A DNA stretch of 64,000 nucleotides, taken from the NCBI RefSeq assembly GCF_000424985.1, contig NZ_AUKX01000005.1, positions 62,001 through 126,000 on the forward strand, read 5' to 3'. Below, piece after piece: positions 10,801-19,420 of this stretch. The translations under genes and the position numbers were made by a program. The DNA comes from Arenibacter latericius DSM 15913. Its GTDB lineage: Bacteria; Bacteroidota; Bacteroidia; Flavobacteriales; Flavobacteriaceae. A model generated the notes under the pieces. That model made no database searches, was not told where the DNA came from, and saw nothing but the letters and a program-made list of their open reading frames with translations. Position 1 is the first letter of the stretch. Every line of letters begins with the position of its first letter.

Positions 10801-11740
10801 CACGCTTGGTGGGGACTTTTTCTGATAGCACTAAGGCACCTGCGTTTTTACGTAAACTATTTCTATTACCCCCAGTTATATCTGTTGGCACGTTAACCAC
10901 CTCATCACCAGCTACCATTGCTGAAGATCCGCCTCCATCTAAATTTAGAGCTTCTTTGGCCCCTATCCCATGCATTAGTTTTGCCAATTCCTCCAAGGTA
11001 ACCCCTACACTAGCTGCTTGACGTCCGTCTACCACCATCATCAACAAGGTATTTTCATCTGCATAACCAATGGCACTTCTTGGATGTCTAATTAAATGCC
11101 CCTTACCAAAGCCTTCTTCCTCCGATGTAACATTAATCTCCCCATTTTTTATCAACACTGGTCCAGCTCCTATAGCCTGTTCTGGATTCCATTTTACCCC
11201 CTTTTTATTTGTTCCAGGCTTGGAATACTTCCAAATTGCTCCGTCTTGCTCAGATCCAGTAGACCATACTATTTCTGGCAATCCATCTACTAAGCCAAAC
11301 GCCCCACGACCTCTATCTCCAGTAGGACCTAGAGCTATAGTTTTTCCGTCTTGAACAATGAGACTCACAGAGCTAGTAGGAGCAAAATACCCCCCGTTCA
11401 AAGCAAGAATACCTCTATTTTTCTCATACGTTTCCAAGGTAGTCTCCCTAATTGTATTGCTACCTATAGATCTTAGATCTAAATTTATGTCTCGTAAATC
11501 TATTTTAGCATAGACTGCCCTAATAGGTTCTCCATCGGCCAATGTTCCAGCAGCATCAAAGACCTGAACAGAATGTGGCAATACTATATTAAGATCTTCC
11601 CGAGGCTTCCAATTTATTACCAGATTCTGGGAAAATAGAGGCAAGGATAAAAAGAAAGTAAAAACAAGAAAAAGAGGCAGGGATAAATGCAATTTCCCAC
11701 AAAAGTTACCATGGAGTCTTCCTAATAAAAAAGAGTTCAT
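7880..11740 (-). CDS. Exported multidomain phosphodiester glycosidase (NAGPA) - golvesin-like - metallophosphoesterase - propeller protein
   Basis: A 1286-residue protein with an N-terminal hydrophobic export signal (about 18-37, ending LFSQ). Residues about 70-306 are a NAGPA/DUF2233 phosphodiester-glycosidase domain with ALNGGYFAP (113-121), GAGPVLIKNG (191-200), HPRSAIGY and the LNLDGGGSSAMV signature (266-277). Residues about 317-443 resemble the golvesin/Xly accessory domain. Residues 457-720 are a calcineurin-like metallophosphoesterase with SDLNSG (Asp464; the usual DxH is DxN here), GGDM (Asp499), GNHD (539-542), GHMP (625-628) and GHQH (664-667). A fibronectin-like region (about 880-990) and a propeller-like region (about 1000-1286) follow. 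NAGPA homologues remove GlcNAc linked through a 1-phosphodiester, so this protein could remove GlcNAc-phosphate decorations and then hydrolyse the phosphate (inference). It sits on the opposite strand inside the amino-sugar locus. Confidence 0.88.
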   Translation of the reverse strand: MNSFLLGRLHGNFCGKLHLSLPLFLVFTFFLSLPLFSQNLVINWKPREDLNIVLPHSVQVFDAAGTLADGEPIRAVYAKIDLRDINLDLRSIGSNTIRETTLETYEKNRGILALNGGYFAPTSSVSLIVQDGKTIALGPTGDRGRGAFGLVDGLPEIVWSTGSEQDGAIWKYSKPGTNKKGVKWNPEQAIGAGPVLIKNGEINVTSEEEGFGKGHLIRHPRSAIGYADENTLLMMVVDGRQAASVGVTLEELAKLMHGIGAKEALNLDGGGSSAMVAGDEVVNVPTDITGGNRNSLRKNAGALVLSEKVPTKRGEVIILDTDSPFYSEVGIWKNSRDNNYYGETPARSSMVNSINKAVYQLENIRRNTYQLGVWYIKDEAHSDEVFYVVHSTSGIDTLSVNQQSISQPGKWEVLGSFHLGAGDMIEIIGGGEGRFTTDAIRLVSEKDFPELPKRGAMRIAVISDLNSGLGAADYEWQVDSIMQRIPRIWKPDLVLCGGDMVAGMGISDTLQLQKMWDGFNKHIMDPLDKAQIPFAFTVGNHDGPRSFPIEHEATRKFWEKNIDRTRLNFVDASHFPHYYSFVKNGMFFVSWEASSSVITQENLDWLEEQFKTSEAINAKNRFVIGHMPLYGVAQGRDSKGNLLENPKKLQGLLEDYKVHTYISGHQHAYYPAKKGKLELLNAGAAGSGPRAWLGDTRLPENTITIVDIFEDGKRLEYTTYNIKEKNASKMEILETSRYPSAMFGVNGNIIRRDIDTDFTNVEGNFMSVFDTGVDHNSMGKGKVVAEIRGKTLYLDGHLTFLNQSFSKDVSVNLGSGRNTEESNTIKSLKITRRKKGQLAFKEEMGLTQDLKESLAVGALNVEVTWEGQKYRTQLYPLSNIPPEASEILSHQSKNTYGIRNLETMYTVEWKPSMDKDGDFVSYTYQLSKDPDFKNILWQKQTGRESKLKIVERTWYQLLSDIKEGESGILYHRILASDGSNITPSSTAELHLIKSDEPLVDFAEIVAPNYVLVEKIVPSGGGYGAVWDGSNKLWLADYNKGFVIRTAEGTPTSFSPLQRVTINGEDYKLSPVNGVGVDLDGHILAGINRRLIKIDANTGEGIAVWEVPAGERAITAPRVNEAGEIYAMSLFADDPNYVLKQNENDPSKFDLVRTIELKDRILARTFDMSSDGLSLYFPDPGTAKIQVYTSKDGRKYAEEEAITSAYGGSSALRVPRTGAMYVATRSSGVSPSTFHYRDENKKQVWTLELPELDGAEPRGLGVSPDEKTLIFCSWDKGGGYYMYRLKE

Positions 11741-12007
11741 ATATACAGAAATAGAAATGTTAATATTAAATAACTATTAATAGTTTAAGACATAAATTTT
11801 AAACCCTAAATATAAAGCTCCCTCTATTTAGAACCTAGTCTTTAACACGCTTTACCTAAAACTGTTATAAAACAGTGGAAGTAGTGAATAAATAGGGGAA
11901 ACTCTCTATTAATTTGCGAAAAAAAGCCTTACTTTTAGAGATTTGAATTTTAAATAACCAACAGATTAAATCTTGATCTAAATCTTTAAAAAAGCAACCA
12001 ATATTAA

Positions 12008-13138
12008 ATGAAAAAAATGAGTACTACACAAAGGTATTACGCCTTGGATATTTTACGAGGTATGACCATTGCCTTAATGATAATGGTAAACAACCCGGGA
12101 AGCTGGTCACACATCTATCCACCCCTTAAACACGCCGCTTGGCACGGCTTTACTCCAACAGATTGGGTATTCCCTTCGTTTTTATTTGTTGTAGGTACAG
12201 CTATGAGCTTTAGTCTTAGGAAATATGAGACCATGGGAAACGGTTTAATTTTAAGAAAAATATTTAAAAGGGCAGGAATGATATTTTTAATCGGACTCCT
12301 GTTAAATGCCTTCCCTTTTGTGTATCGTGCCGATGATGGTATAACCCTTAAAAATTTAGCAAACATCCGTATTATGGGCGTATTGCAACGGATTGCACTT
12401 TGCTATCTCTTTGCTTCTTTAATCATTCACTATTTAAAACTTAAAAAATCTGTCATTGTTGGCGCATTAATTCTCTTAGCCTATTGGGCTATAATGTACT
12501 TTTTTGGATCATCCCCCACTCCCTTCAGCCTCGAAAATAATGCCGCTCTAAAATTTGATAATCTCATTTTTAGGCCAGAAAATATATACCGAGGATTCGG
12601 TATTCCATTTGATCCAGAGGGGCTCTTAAGCACCTTAACCGCTACGGTAAATGTTATTGCGGGATACGCTGCTGGAGTCTTTGTACAAAAGTCCGGAAAT
12701 CAGATTAAAACCGTTTTAAAACTTATAGCTTCTGGTATAGTTCTTATTATTCTAGCGCTTATTTGGGATATATACTTCCCTATAAATAAGCCTATTTGGA
12801 CCAGTAGTTACGTTTTATACAGTACGGGATGGACACTTATGGTACTGGCTATTTTAATCTATATAATAGAGTTATTAAACCTAAAAAAATGGGCTTATTT
12901 CTTTGAAGCCTTTGGAAAAAACCCCCTTTTTATATTTGTTATGTCTGGCGTATTCGCAAAGCTTCTTGGATTAATTCGTATTAACGGAGCTTCCCTTCAT
13001 TCCTGGCTATATAAAAACCTCTATTTAAGCTGGTTAAGTGAAGTAAATGCTTCCTTAGCATTTGCCATCAGTTTTATAGCAGTAATGTGGCTGTTGGGCT
13101 ATGTGCTAGACAAGAAAAAAATCTATATAAAAGTATAA
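12008..13138 (+). CDS. HGSNAT/NagX-like multi-pass membrane acyltransferase (DUF5009, COG4299)
   Basis: A 376-residue inner-membrane protein with about ten hydrophobic segments, related to the catalytic part of lysosomal heparan-alpha-glucosaminide N-acetyltransferase. The family pattern is clear: LDILRGMTIALMIMVNNPG near the N-terminus, then AAWHGFTPTDWVFPSFLFVVG, which contains the conserved His-Gly...Asp...Phe-Pro residues. Such proteins (sometimes called NagX) occur in GlcNAc utilisation loci, where transfer of an acetyl group to glucosamine across the membrane has been proposed. An alternative start lies at codon 4 (Met). Its stop is 14 nt upstream of the NagZ-fusion start, so it begins the second half of the amino-sugar operon. 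Confidence 0.88.
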   Translation: MKKMSTTQRYYALDILRGMTIALMIMVNNPGSWSHIYPPLKHAAWHGFTPTDWVFPSFLFVVGTAMSFSLRKYETMGNGLILRKIFKRAGMIFLIGLLLNAFPFVYRADDGITLKNLANIRIMGVLQRIALCYLFASLIIHYLKLKKSVIVGALILLAYWAIMYFFGSSPTPFSLENNAALKFDNLIFRPENIYRGFGIPFDPEGLLSTLTATVNVIAGYAAGVFVQKSGNQIKTVLKLIASGIVLIILALIWDIYFPINKPIWTSSYVLYSTGWTLMVLAILIYIIELLNLKKWAYFFEAFGKNPLFIFVMSGVFAKLLGLIRINGASLHSWLYKNLYLSWLSEVNASLAFAISFIAVMWLLGYVLDKKKIYIKV

Positions 13139-13152
13139 TAATACCCACTAAT

Positions 13153-16095
13153 ATGTATATTAAAAAGTTACCCTTATTTATCGCTTTATACCTGCTCGCT
13201 ACTATTTCACGAGCCCAGGAAAATCCTAAAAAGACACCTGAATTTCTACAATATACCCAAAGTGCTTGGGTAGATTCCATCATGAAATCCCTTACCCCAC
13301 AGGAGCGTATCGGACAACTTATATGGGTGTCTGCATACTCTAATCGGGGTCCTGAACACCGAGCGGATATCCTAAAAACCATAAAAGACTGGAATATTGG
13401 AGGTTTGGTCTTTTTTCAAGGCGATCCCGTAACGCAAGTAAAATTGATGAACGAGTATCAGAATGCTTCCAAAGTACCACTTATGGGTGCAATTGATGCC
13501 GAATGGGGTCTGGGGATGCGATTGGATAGTACCATAAGCTTCCCCTTCCAAATGGCTCTAGGAGCAGTACAGGATGATGACCTAATCTATGAAATGGGAA
13601 AAGAAGTGGCCCATCAGATTAAAAGTGTAGGATTACACCTCAATTTTGCTCCTGTTGCAGATGTAAATAACAACCCCAACAACCCAGTAATCAATTACCG
13701 ATCTTTTGGCGAGGATAAATTTAAGGTTGCCGAAAAGAGCATTGCTTATATGCAAGGGATGCAAGATGGAGGTCTAATTACAACCGCAAAACATTTCCCC
13801 GGGCATGGTGATACGAGTACCGACTCTCATTATGATCTTCCACAGATAAACCACTCTAGAGAGCGATTAAACGATTTAGAGCTATATCCTTTTAAAAAAC
13901 TTATAAATGCCGGTATTAACGGCATGATGGTAGCTCACCTTAATATCCCTGCACTAGACCCATCTGGGGTACCTTCTACCCTTTCCAAAGCAATAATTAA
14001 CGACCTACTTAAAGATCAATTGGGTTTTGAAGGTCTTATTGTAACCGATGCTATGGAAATGAAGGGGGTAACCAAAGGAAATTCACCTGGGATTGTAGAT
14101 AAACAAGCCGTATTGGCTGGCAATGATGTTTTAGAGATTGTACAAGACGTTTCCAAAGCAATTACTGAAATTAAAAAGGCCGTAGACAAAGGAATCATTT
14201 CGCAAAAAACAATAGATGCTAGGGTGCGTAAAATCCTTGCTGCTAAGCAATGGGTAAAACTTAACAAATACGAGCCATTGCCTATTTCCAATCTACTGCA
14301 GGACATAAACAATCCACATGCCTTATTGTTAGAGCGCAAACTAACCGAAGCTTCTTTAACGGTACTAAAAAATGAGGCAGATCTCCTTCCTTTAAAACAC
14401 TTGGATACTTTAAAAATCATGTCGGTTTCTATTGGTGCCGACAAAAAATCTACATTCCAAAAAACGTTGGATCTATATACCAAAGTAGATCATTTTACAC
14501 TTTCAATGAAGGCCTCCCAAAAGGAAATGGAAGCGATAAAAAAAGAACTTCCTAACTACAACTTAGTTATCGTTGGAGTACATGATGATACGCCTAGACC
14601 ACGTAACACCATAAAATTTTCAGAACCCGTACAGTCTTTTATCCAAACGCTACCTTTTAATAAAACGGTAGTTGCCTATTTTAAAAACCCCTACTCTATA
14701 GACAAACTGAACAACTTGGAAAATGCCAAGGGGCTTATTGTAAGTTATCAGGATGGGGAATCCGCACAGGACCTGTCCGCACAATTAATTTTTGGAGGTG
14801 TGGGTGCAAATGGTCAACTCCCTGTAGGAATTGGGAAAAAATTTAAGGCAGGGGACGGACTTACCATTAAAGGAGGAATACGGTTTAAATATACCCTACC
14901 AGAAGATGCCGGAATGGACTCCAAAACCCTAATCCATGGGGTAGATTCTTTAATGAATCAGGCCATTGATTTAAAAGCTACTCCTGGTGGACAGCTTTTA
15001 GTAGCCAAAAATGGAAAGGTAGTTTTACACAAGGCCTATGGTGTAAAAAAATATAACGACACCGCAAAAGTGTCCCTTGAAGATATTTATGATCTTGCAT
15101 CCGTTACTAAAATTTCCTCTGCGCTACCTGCTGTCATGAAATTGTACGATGAAGGAAAGTTTGACCTAGATAAAGGGATTGCTGATTACCTGAAATATTT
15201 TAAAAACTCTAATAAAGCAGATGCCAATTTAAGAGAAATACTAGCGCACCAAGCTAGATTTAATCCCTATATCACCTATTGGAAAAATACCCTTAGAAAA
15301 AATGGTAGCTATAAATGGAGTACTATTAAAAAAGATTCGTCGGCTCGGTTTCCTATAAAGATCAGCTCTAATATGTGGTTACACCGCAATTACCAAAAAA
15401 AAATATTTAAAGCGATTAAGAAATCGCCCCTCCTAGAGAAAAGGGAATACAAATATTCAGGCTTACTATTTATGCTACTACCCACAATGATTGAAGAAAT
15501 TACCGAAGAGGATTTTGTGGAGTACGTAGATCAAAATTTCTATAACAAACTGGGAGCAACTACATTAACCTACAATCCAGCTGAAAAATTTAACAAGAAA
15601 CAAATCGTCCCTACGGAACACGATTTTATCTTTAGACACCTTCCGGTACATGGTACCGTACATGATGAAGGTGCTGCCATGATGGGTGGAATTTCTGCCA
15701 ATGCAGGTTTATTCTCCAATGCCAACGATTTGGCCAAGTTAATGCAGATGTATCTTAATATGGGTACCTACGGAGGCGAAGAATATATAAAGGCAAGTAC
15801 GGTAAAGGAGTTTACCAAGGCTCAGTTCCCTGACAATAACAATCACCGCGGGTTAGGGTTCGACAAGCCTTTTTTAGAATATAAAGGTGTAAATAGCAAC
15901 ACAGCCAAAGATGCAAGTAGCGATAGTTTTGGACATACTGGGTTTACCGGTATAATGGTTTGGATGGACCCAAAAGAGGAGCTATTATACTTATTCTTAT
16001 CGAACCGAGTACTGCCAACCAGAGCAAATACCACCCTTTATAAACTAAACACTCGAACCAATATTCAACAGGTTCTTTACGATGCCATCAAATAA
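13153..16095 (+). CDS. Exported beta-N-acetylglucosaminidase (GH3, NagZ type) fused to AmiE-like serine hydrolase
   Basis: 980 residues when started at 13153. An upstream in-frame ATG at 13087 lies inside the previous gene, whereas 13153 gives a clean signal peptide ending SRA|QE. The N-terminal half is GH3 with the NagZ signature around KHFPGHGDTSTDSH (213-226, catalytic Asp/His pair) and a nucleophile Asp299 in VTDAMEMKG. The C-terminal half has the class-C beta-lactamase fold with SVTK (Ser650, Lys653) and HTG (928-930). The middle YxN motif reads YSG (768-770). In Bacillus, NagZ and the beta-lactamase-fold MurNAc-L-Ala amidase AmiE are separate neighbours; here the two activities appear fused. 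It would release GlcNAc and strip the peptide from muropeptides in the periplasm. AnmK follows 18 nt downstream. Confidence 0.93.
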   Translation: MYIKKLPLFIALYLLATISRAQENPKKTPEFLQYTQSAWVDSIMKSLTPQERIGQLIWVSAYSNRGPEHRADILKTIKDWNIGGLVFFQGDPVTQVKLMNEYQNASKVPLMGAIDAEWGLGMRLDSTISFPFQMALGAVQDDDLIYEMGKEVAHQIKSVGLHLNFAPVADVNNNPNNPVINYRSFGEDKFKVAEKSIAYMQGMQDGGLITTAKHFPGHGDTSTDSHYDLPQINHSRERLNDLELYPFKKLINAGINGMMVAHLNIPALDPSGVPSTLSKAIINDLLKDQLGFEGLIVTDAMEMKGVTKGNSPGIVDKQAVLAGNDVLEIVQDVSKAITEIKKAVDKGIISQKTIDARVRKILAAKQWVKLNKYEPLPISNLLQDINNPHALLLERKLTEASLTVLKNEADLLPLKHLDTLKIMSVSIGADKKSTFQKTLDLYTKVDHFTLSMKASQKEMEAIKKELPNYNLVIVGVHDDTPRPRNTIKFSEPVQSFIQTLPFNKTVVAYFKNPYSIDKLNNLENAKGLIVSYQDGESAQDLSAQLIFGGVGANGQLPVGIGKKFKAGDGLTIKGGIRFKYTLPEDAGMDSKTLIHGVDSLMNQAIDLKATPGGQLLVAKNGKVVLHKAYGVKKYNDTAKVSLEDIYDLASVTKISSALPAVMKLYDEGKFDLDKGIADYLKYFKNSNKADANLREILAHQARFNPYITYWKNTLRKNGSYKWSTIKKDSSARFPIKISSNMWLHRNYQKKIFKAIKKSPLLEKREYKYSGLLFMLLPTMIEEITEEDFVEYVDQNFYNKLGATTLTYNPAEKFNKKQIVPTEHDFIFRHLPVHGTVHDEGAAMMGGISANAGLFSNANDLAKLMQMYLNMGTYGGEEYIKASTVKEFTKAQFPDNNNHRGLGFDKPFLEYKGVNSNTAKDASSDSFGHTGFTGIMVWMDPKEELLYLFLSNRVLPTRANTTLYKLNTRTNIQQVLYDAIK

Positions 16096-16113
16096 TAAGA
16101 CAACTAAGAAGGG

Positions 16114-17190
16114 ATGAAAATTTATAAAGTTTTAGGGCTAATGTCTGGCACCTCCTTAGATGGTCTGGATCTTGCCTATTGCCATATTTGGAAAACCCCA
16201 ACGGGATGGGATTTCGATCTAAAAAAAACGGACAGCATTCCCTATTCCGATACGTTAAAAGAAAAGCTTAAAAATGCTATTTACATTCCTGCTGAAAAAC
16301 TTTTGGAATTTCATAACACCTATGGAACCTGGCTAGGTCAAAAATCTAAGGAGTTTATAGCGACCCATAAATTGGAGGTCGATTTTATAGGAAGCCACGG
16401 ACATACCACTCACCACCAGCCACAAAAGGGATTCACTTTTCAAATAGGCTCCGGTCAACACCTCGCCAACGCAAGTGGCACTAAAGTAATTTGTGATTTT
16501 CGCTCTAACGATGTGGCACTGGGCGGACAAGGAGCACCATTAGTACCTATAGGAGACAGACACTTCTTTGGGCAGTACGATTTTTGTCTAAACCTAGGAG
16601 GAATTAGTAATATTTCCTTTGAACGTAATGGGGAACGTTTGGCCTATGATATCGGTCTAGCAAATATGATCCTTAACCACATTACTCAGAAAATAAACCT
16701 CAACTATGACAAGGATGGGGCTCTCGCAAGAAAAGGAAGTATAAATAAACCAATGCTAGAGCAATTAAACAACCTAGAATTCTACAAACTTCCTTTTCCT
16801 AAGTCCGTTGGTTTTGAATGGTTTGTAGAAAAAGTGATCCCCATTGTTGAAGCAAACGACGACAGTATAGAAAATCTACTACATACCAGTATTCATCATA
16901 TCTGTGAGCAGGTTGCTAAACAGGTGGAATTGCAAAAAAACAAAACAGAAAACACTCTTTTTGTTACAGGGGGAGGTGCCCTAAATGGTTTTCTTATGGA
17001 AACATTACAACAAAAAGTTGGTAGTAGCACCAAAGTGGTAAAACCCACTAACCTCCTAGTAGAGTTTAAAGAGGCCCTAATCTTCGCTCTCATGGCAGTA
17101 TTACGAGAAGAGAATTCTATAAATTGTTTGCGATCCGTTACCGGAGCAAAACACGATTGTTCTGGTGGCGTAGTCTTTCTTCCTGCCTAA
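16114..17190 (+). CDS. anmK: Anhydro-N-acetylmuramic acid kinase
   Basis: Cytoplasmic enzyme that hydrolyses and phosphorylates 1,6-anhydro-MurNAc to MurNAc-6-phosphate during cell-wall recycling. The ATP-binding opening GLMSGTSLDGLDLAY (residues 8-22) is the AnmK signature. It is followed by IGSHGHTTHHQP, a CDFRSNDVALGGQGAPLVP stretch and the C-terminal VTGGGALNGFLME. The length, 358 residues, is normal. It starts 18 nt after the NagZ fusion and is the strongest evidence that this locus handles peptidoglycan sugars. No MurQ etherase is seen in the window, so the next step must be encoded elsewhere, perhaps just left of the window. Confidence 0.96.
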   Translation: MKIYKVLGLMSGTSLDGLDLAYCHIWKTPTGWDFDLKKTDSIPYSDTLKEKLKNAIYIPAEKLLEFHNTYGTWLGQKSKEFIATHKLEVDFIGSHGHTTHHQPQKGFTFQIGSGQHLANASGTKVICDFRSNDVALGGQGAPLVPIGDRHFFGQYDFCLNLGGISNISFERNGERLAYDIGLANMILNHITQKINLNYDKDGALARKGSINKPMLEQLNNLEFYKLPFPKSVGFEWFVEKVIPIVEANDDSIENLLHTSIHHICEQVAKQVELQKNKTENTLFVTGGGALNGFLMETLQQKVGSSTKVVKPTNLLVEFKEALIFALMAVLREENSINCLRSVTGAKHDCSGGVVFLPA

Positions 17191-17271
17191 ATTAAATTAT
17201 TAAATTATTGTTCAAATTCTTACCTTAGAAACCGCAAAAAAACTTACCAACCAATAAAAAAACCAAACCAA

Positions 17272-17532
17272 ATGGAAGACAAACAGAAAAAGGCCACTGC
17301 ATATTGGAAAGAAAATGTCCGTTACCTTTTCATTCTACTTTTTATTTGGTTTGTAGTCTCCTTTGGGGCTGGAATACTCTTTAAAGATTATCTCAATACG
17401 TTTAAACTCGGAGGGTTTAAACTAGGGTTTTGGTTTGCACAACAAGGAGCTATCTATGTCTTTGTAGTTCTCATTTTCGTCTACGTTTATTTAATGAACA
17501 AATTGGATAAGAAATACGGCTATAACGAATAA
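17272..17532 (+). CDS. DUF4212 small subunit of a sodium:acetate-type symporter
   Basis: An 86-residue protein with two membrane segments (about 18-40 and 55-78) and the family pattern YWKENVRY, FGAGILF, LGFWFAQQGAIYVFV. DUF4212 proteins are the small partners of VC_2705-type SSS transporters. Here the large subunit follows 37 nt downstream. The two genes plus acs make an acetate uptake and activation unit. Confidence 0.93.
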   Translation: MEDKQKKATAYWKENVRYLFILLFIWFVVSFGAGILFKDYLNTFKLGGFKLGFWFAQQGAIYVFVVLIFVYVYLMNKLDKKYGYNE

Positions 17533-17569
17533 AAACTAATCAACCAATCAACTACCAAAACCAAAATCT

Positions 17570-19267
17570 ATGAGCGTTCAAACCTGGACCTACCTTCTCG
17601 TAGGAATAACATTTGCTCTTTATATCGGAATTGCTATTTGGTCCAGAGCGGGCTCAACAAAAGAATTTTATGTAGCTGGAGGTGGAGTATCTCCTTTAGC
17701 TAACGGAATGGCTACTGCGGCCGACTGGATGTCTGCAGCTTCCTTTATCTCTATGGCTGGTATTATAGCCTTTGCAGGTTATGATGGCTCGGTATACCTT
17801 ATGGGATGGACGGGTGGCTATGTGCTGCTAGCACTACTACTTGCCCCCTACCTTAGGAAATTCGGGAAGTTTACAGTCCCCGATTTTATTGGGGAACGCT
17901 ACTATTCCAATACAGCAAGAATGGTAGCTGTATTTTGCGCCTTAATTGTGTCCTTTACCTATGTAGCTGGCCAAATGAGGGGTGTTGGCGTAGTGTTTTC
18001 GCGATTTTTACAGGTGGAGATTGATACCGGAGTTATTATAGGGATGGTTATTGTCCTATTTTATGCCGTTTTGGGAGGAATGAAAGGGATTACTTATACC
18101 CAGGTGGCACAATACTGTGTGTTAATTTTTGCCTTTATGGTACCCGCAATATTTATTTCCTTTCAAATGACAGGCAATCCAATTCCACAGATGGGAATGG
18201 GCGCTACTTTTAACGATGGCTCTGGCGTCTTTTTATTAGACCGCTTAAACGGACTCTCAACCGAACTAGGCTTTGCAGAATACACAGATGGGTCTAAATC
18301 CATGGTAGATGTATTTGCTATTACCTTAGCGTTAATGGTAGGAACCGCAGGGCTGCCGCATGTTATAGTTCGTTTTTTTACCGTAAAAAGGGTTAAGGAT
18401 GCCCGTAAATCGGCAGGATTAGCACTTCTTTTAATAGCAATTCTTTACACCACTGCGCCCGCTATCTCCGTTTTTTCTAAAATCAATTTAATAAATACGG
18501 TAAGTAAGCAGCCATATATAGATATGCCTCTATGGTTTAAAAATTGGGAAGAAACTGGACTCTTATCCTTTGACGATAAAAATAAAGATGGACTAATTCA
18601 GTACCTAGCCGATCCCAACCAAAACGAACTCACAGTTGACAATGATATTATGGTACTGGCCAATCCAGAGATCGCCAATCTTCCGGCTTGGGTAATCGCA
18701 TTGGTAGCTGCAGGAGGACTAGCGGCAGCACTTTCTACCGCAGCGGGATTATTATTGGTGATTTCATCTTCAGTATCCCACGACCTTATCAAGAAAATAT
18801 TTTTACCCAATATCTCCGAAAAAGGAGAGTTATGGTCAGCAAGAATCGCGGCAACAGTGGCCGTAGTTGTTGCAGGATATTTTGGCATCCATCCACCAGG
18901 ATTTGTAGCTGCTGTAGTTGCACTAGCTTTTGGATTGGCCGCCGCATCCTTTTTCCCGGCAATCGTATTGGGAATATTTTATAAAAAAATGAACAAAGAA
19001 GGGGCTATTGGGGGTATGATTGTTGGTATAAGCCTAATGCTTTTCTATATGGCAAAATTTAAGTTAGGGTGGTTAGGAGAAATCCCAGACAAATCTGAGT
19101 GGTGGTTTGGAATATCACCGGAAGGCTTTGGAACTGTAGCTATGATTGTTAATTTTATTGTGGCTATTGTCATCAATAAATTTACCCCAGAACCCCCTTT
19201 AGAGGTTCAAGAAATTGTAGAACATATCAGGATTCCTAGTGGTGCTGGGAATGCAATAGAACATTAG
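17570..19267 (+). CDS. VC_2705-type sodium:solute symporter (acetate/short acid permease, ActP-like)
   Basis: A 565-residue SSS-family permease with about 13 membrane segments. ATAADWMSAASFISMAG and TVPDFIGERYYS near the N-terminus and GGLAAALSTAAGLLLVISSSVSHDL near residue 390 are typical of the ActP/VC_2705 branch. A hydrophilic loop near residues 330-345 has a calcium-loop-like DDKNKDGLIQ pattern. Co-encoded with the DUF4212 subunit upstream and acetyl-CoA synthetase downstream, which points to acetate or a similar small carboxylate as substrate. Confidence 0.92.
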   Translation: MSVQTWTYLLVGITFALYIGIAIWSRAGSTKEFYVAGGGVSPLANGMATAADWMSAASFISMAGIIAFAGYDGSVYLMGWTGGYVLLALLLAPYLRKFGKFTVPDFIGERYYSNTARMVAVFCALIVSFTYVAGQMRGVGVVFSRFLQVEIDTGVIIGMVIVLFYAVLGGMKGITYTQVAQYCVLIFAFMVPAIFISFQMTGNPIPQMGMGATFNDGSGVFLLDRLNGLSTELGFAEYTDGSKSMVDVFAITLALMVGTAGLPHVIVRFFTVKRVKDARKSAGLALLLIAILYTTAPAISVFSKINLINTVSKQPYIDMPLWFKNWEETGLLSFDDKNKDGLIQYLADPNQNELTVDNDIMVLANPEIANLPAWVIALVAAGGLAAALSTAAGLLLVISSSVSHDLIKKIFLPNISEKGELWSARIAATVAVVVAGYFGIHPPGFVAAVVALAFGLAAASFFPAIVLGIFYKKMNKEGAIGGMIVGISLMLFYMAKFKLGWLGEIPDKSEWWFGISPEGFGTVAMIVNFIVAIVINKFTPEPPLEVQEIVEHIRIPSGAGNAIEH

Positions 19268-19290
19268 ATTATGATATAAGAAAATAAAAC

Positions 19291-19378
19291 TCGGATAGGA
19301 AAAGACCTATTATTTTAATACCAAAATAGGTATTTATAAGGTTATGGATTTGCAAAATCAAGTCTCAAAACTATCCGA
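19291..19378 (+). promoter_or_regulatory. Structured leader candidate upstream of acs
   Basis: In the 153-nt gap between the symporter and acs, an 8-bp closing stem (TCGGATAG 19291-19298 with CTATCCGA 19371-19378) encloses two hairpins. The first is ACCTATT 19305-19311 with AATAGGT 19325-19331; the second is GATTT 19347-19351 with AAATC 19355-19359. This is a three-way-junction layout. It could be a regulatory leader for acs, a processing site or a decayed mobile repeat. I recognise no known riboswitch class. Confidence 0.4.
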
Positions 19379-19420
19379 ATTAAGATGATTTGTATAAATT
19401 TATAAAAAATCAAATAGAAC

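Noticed and set aside
13087-13152. Longer start of the NagZ fusion
   Set aside because: Lies within the previous gene and precedes the signal peptide, which starts at 13153.
14016-14483. 155-codon minus-strand frame inside the NagZ fusion
   Set aside because: Antisense to a well-supported GH3 domain; no independent motif.
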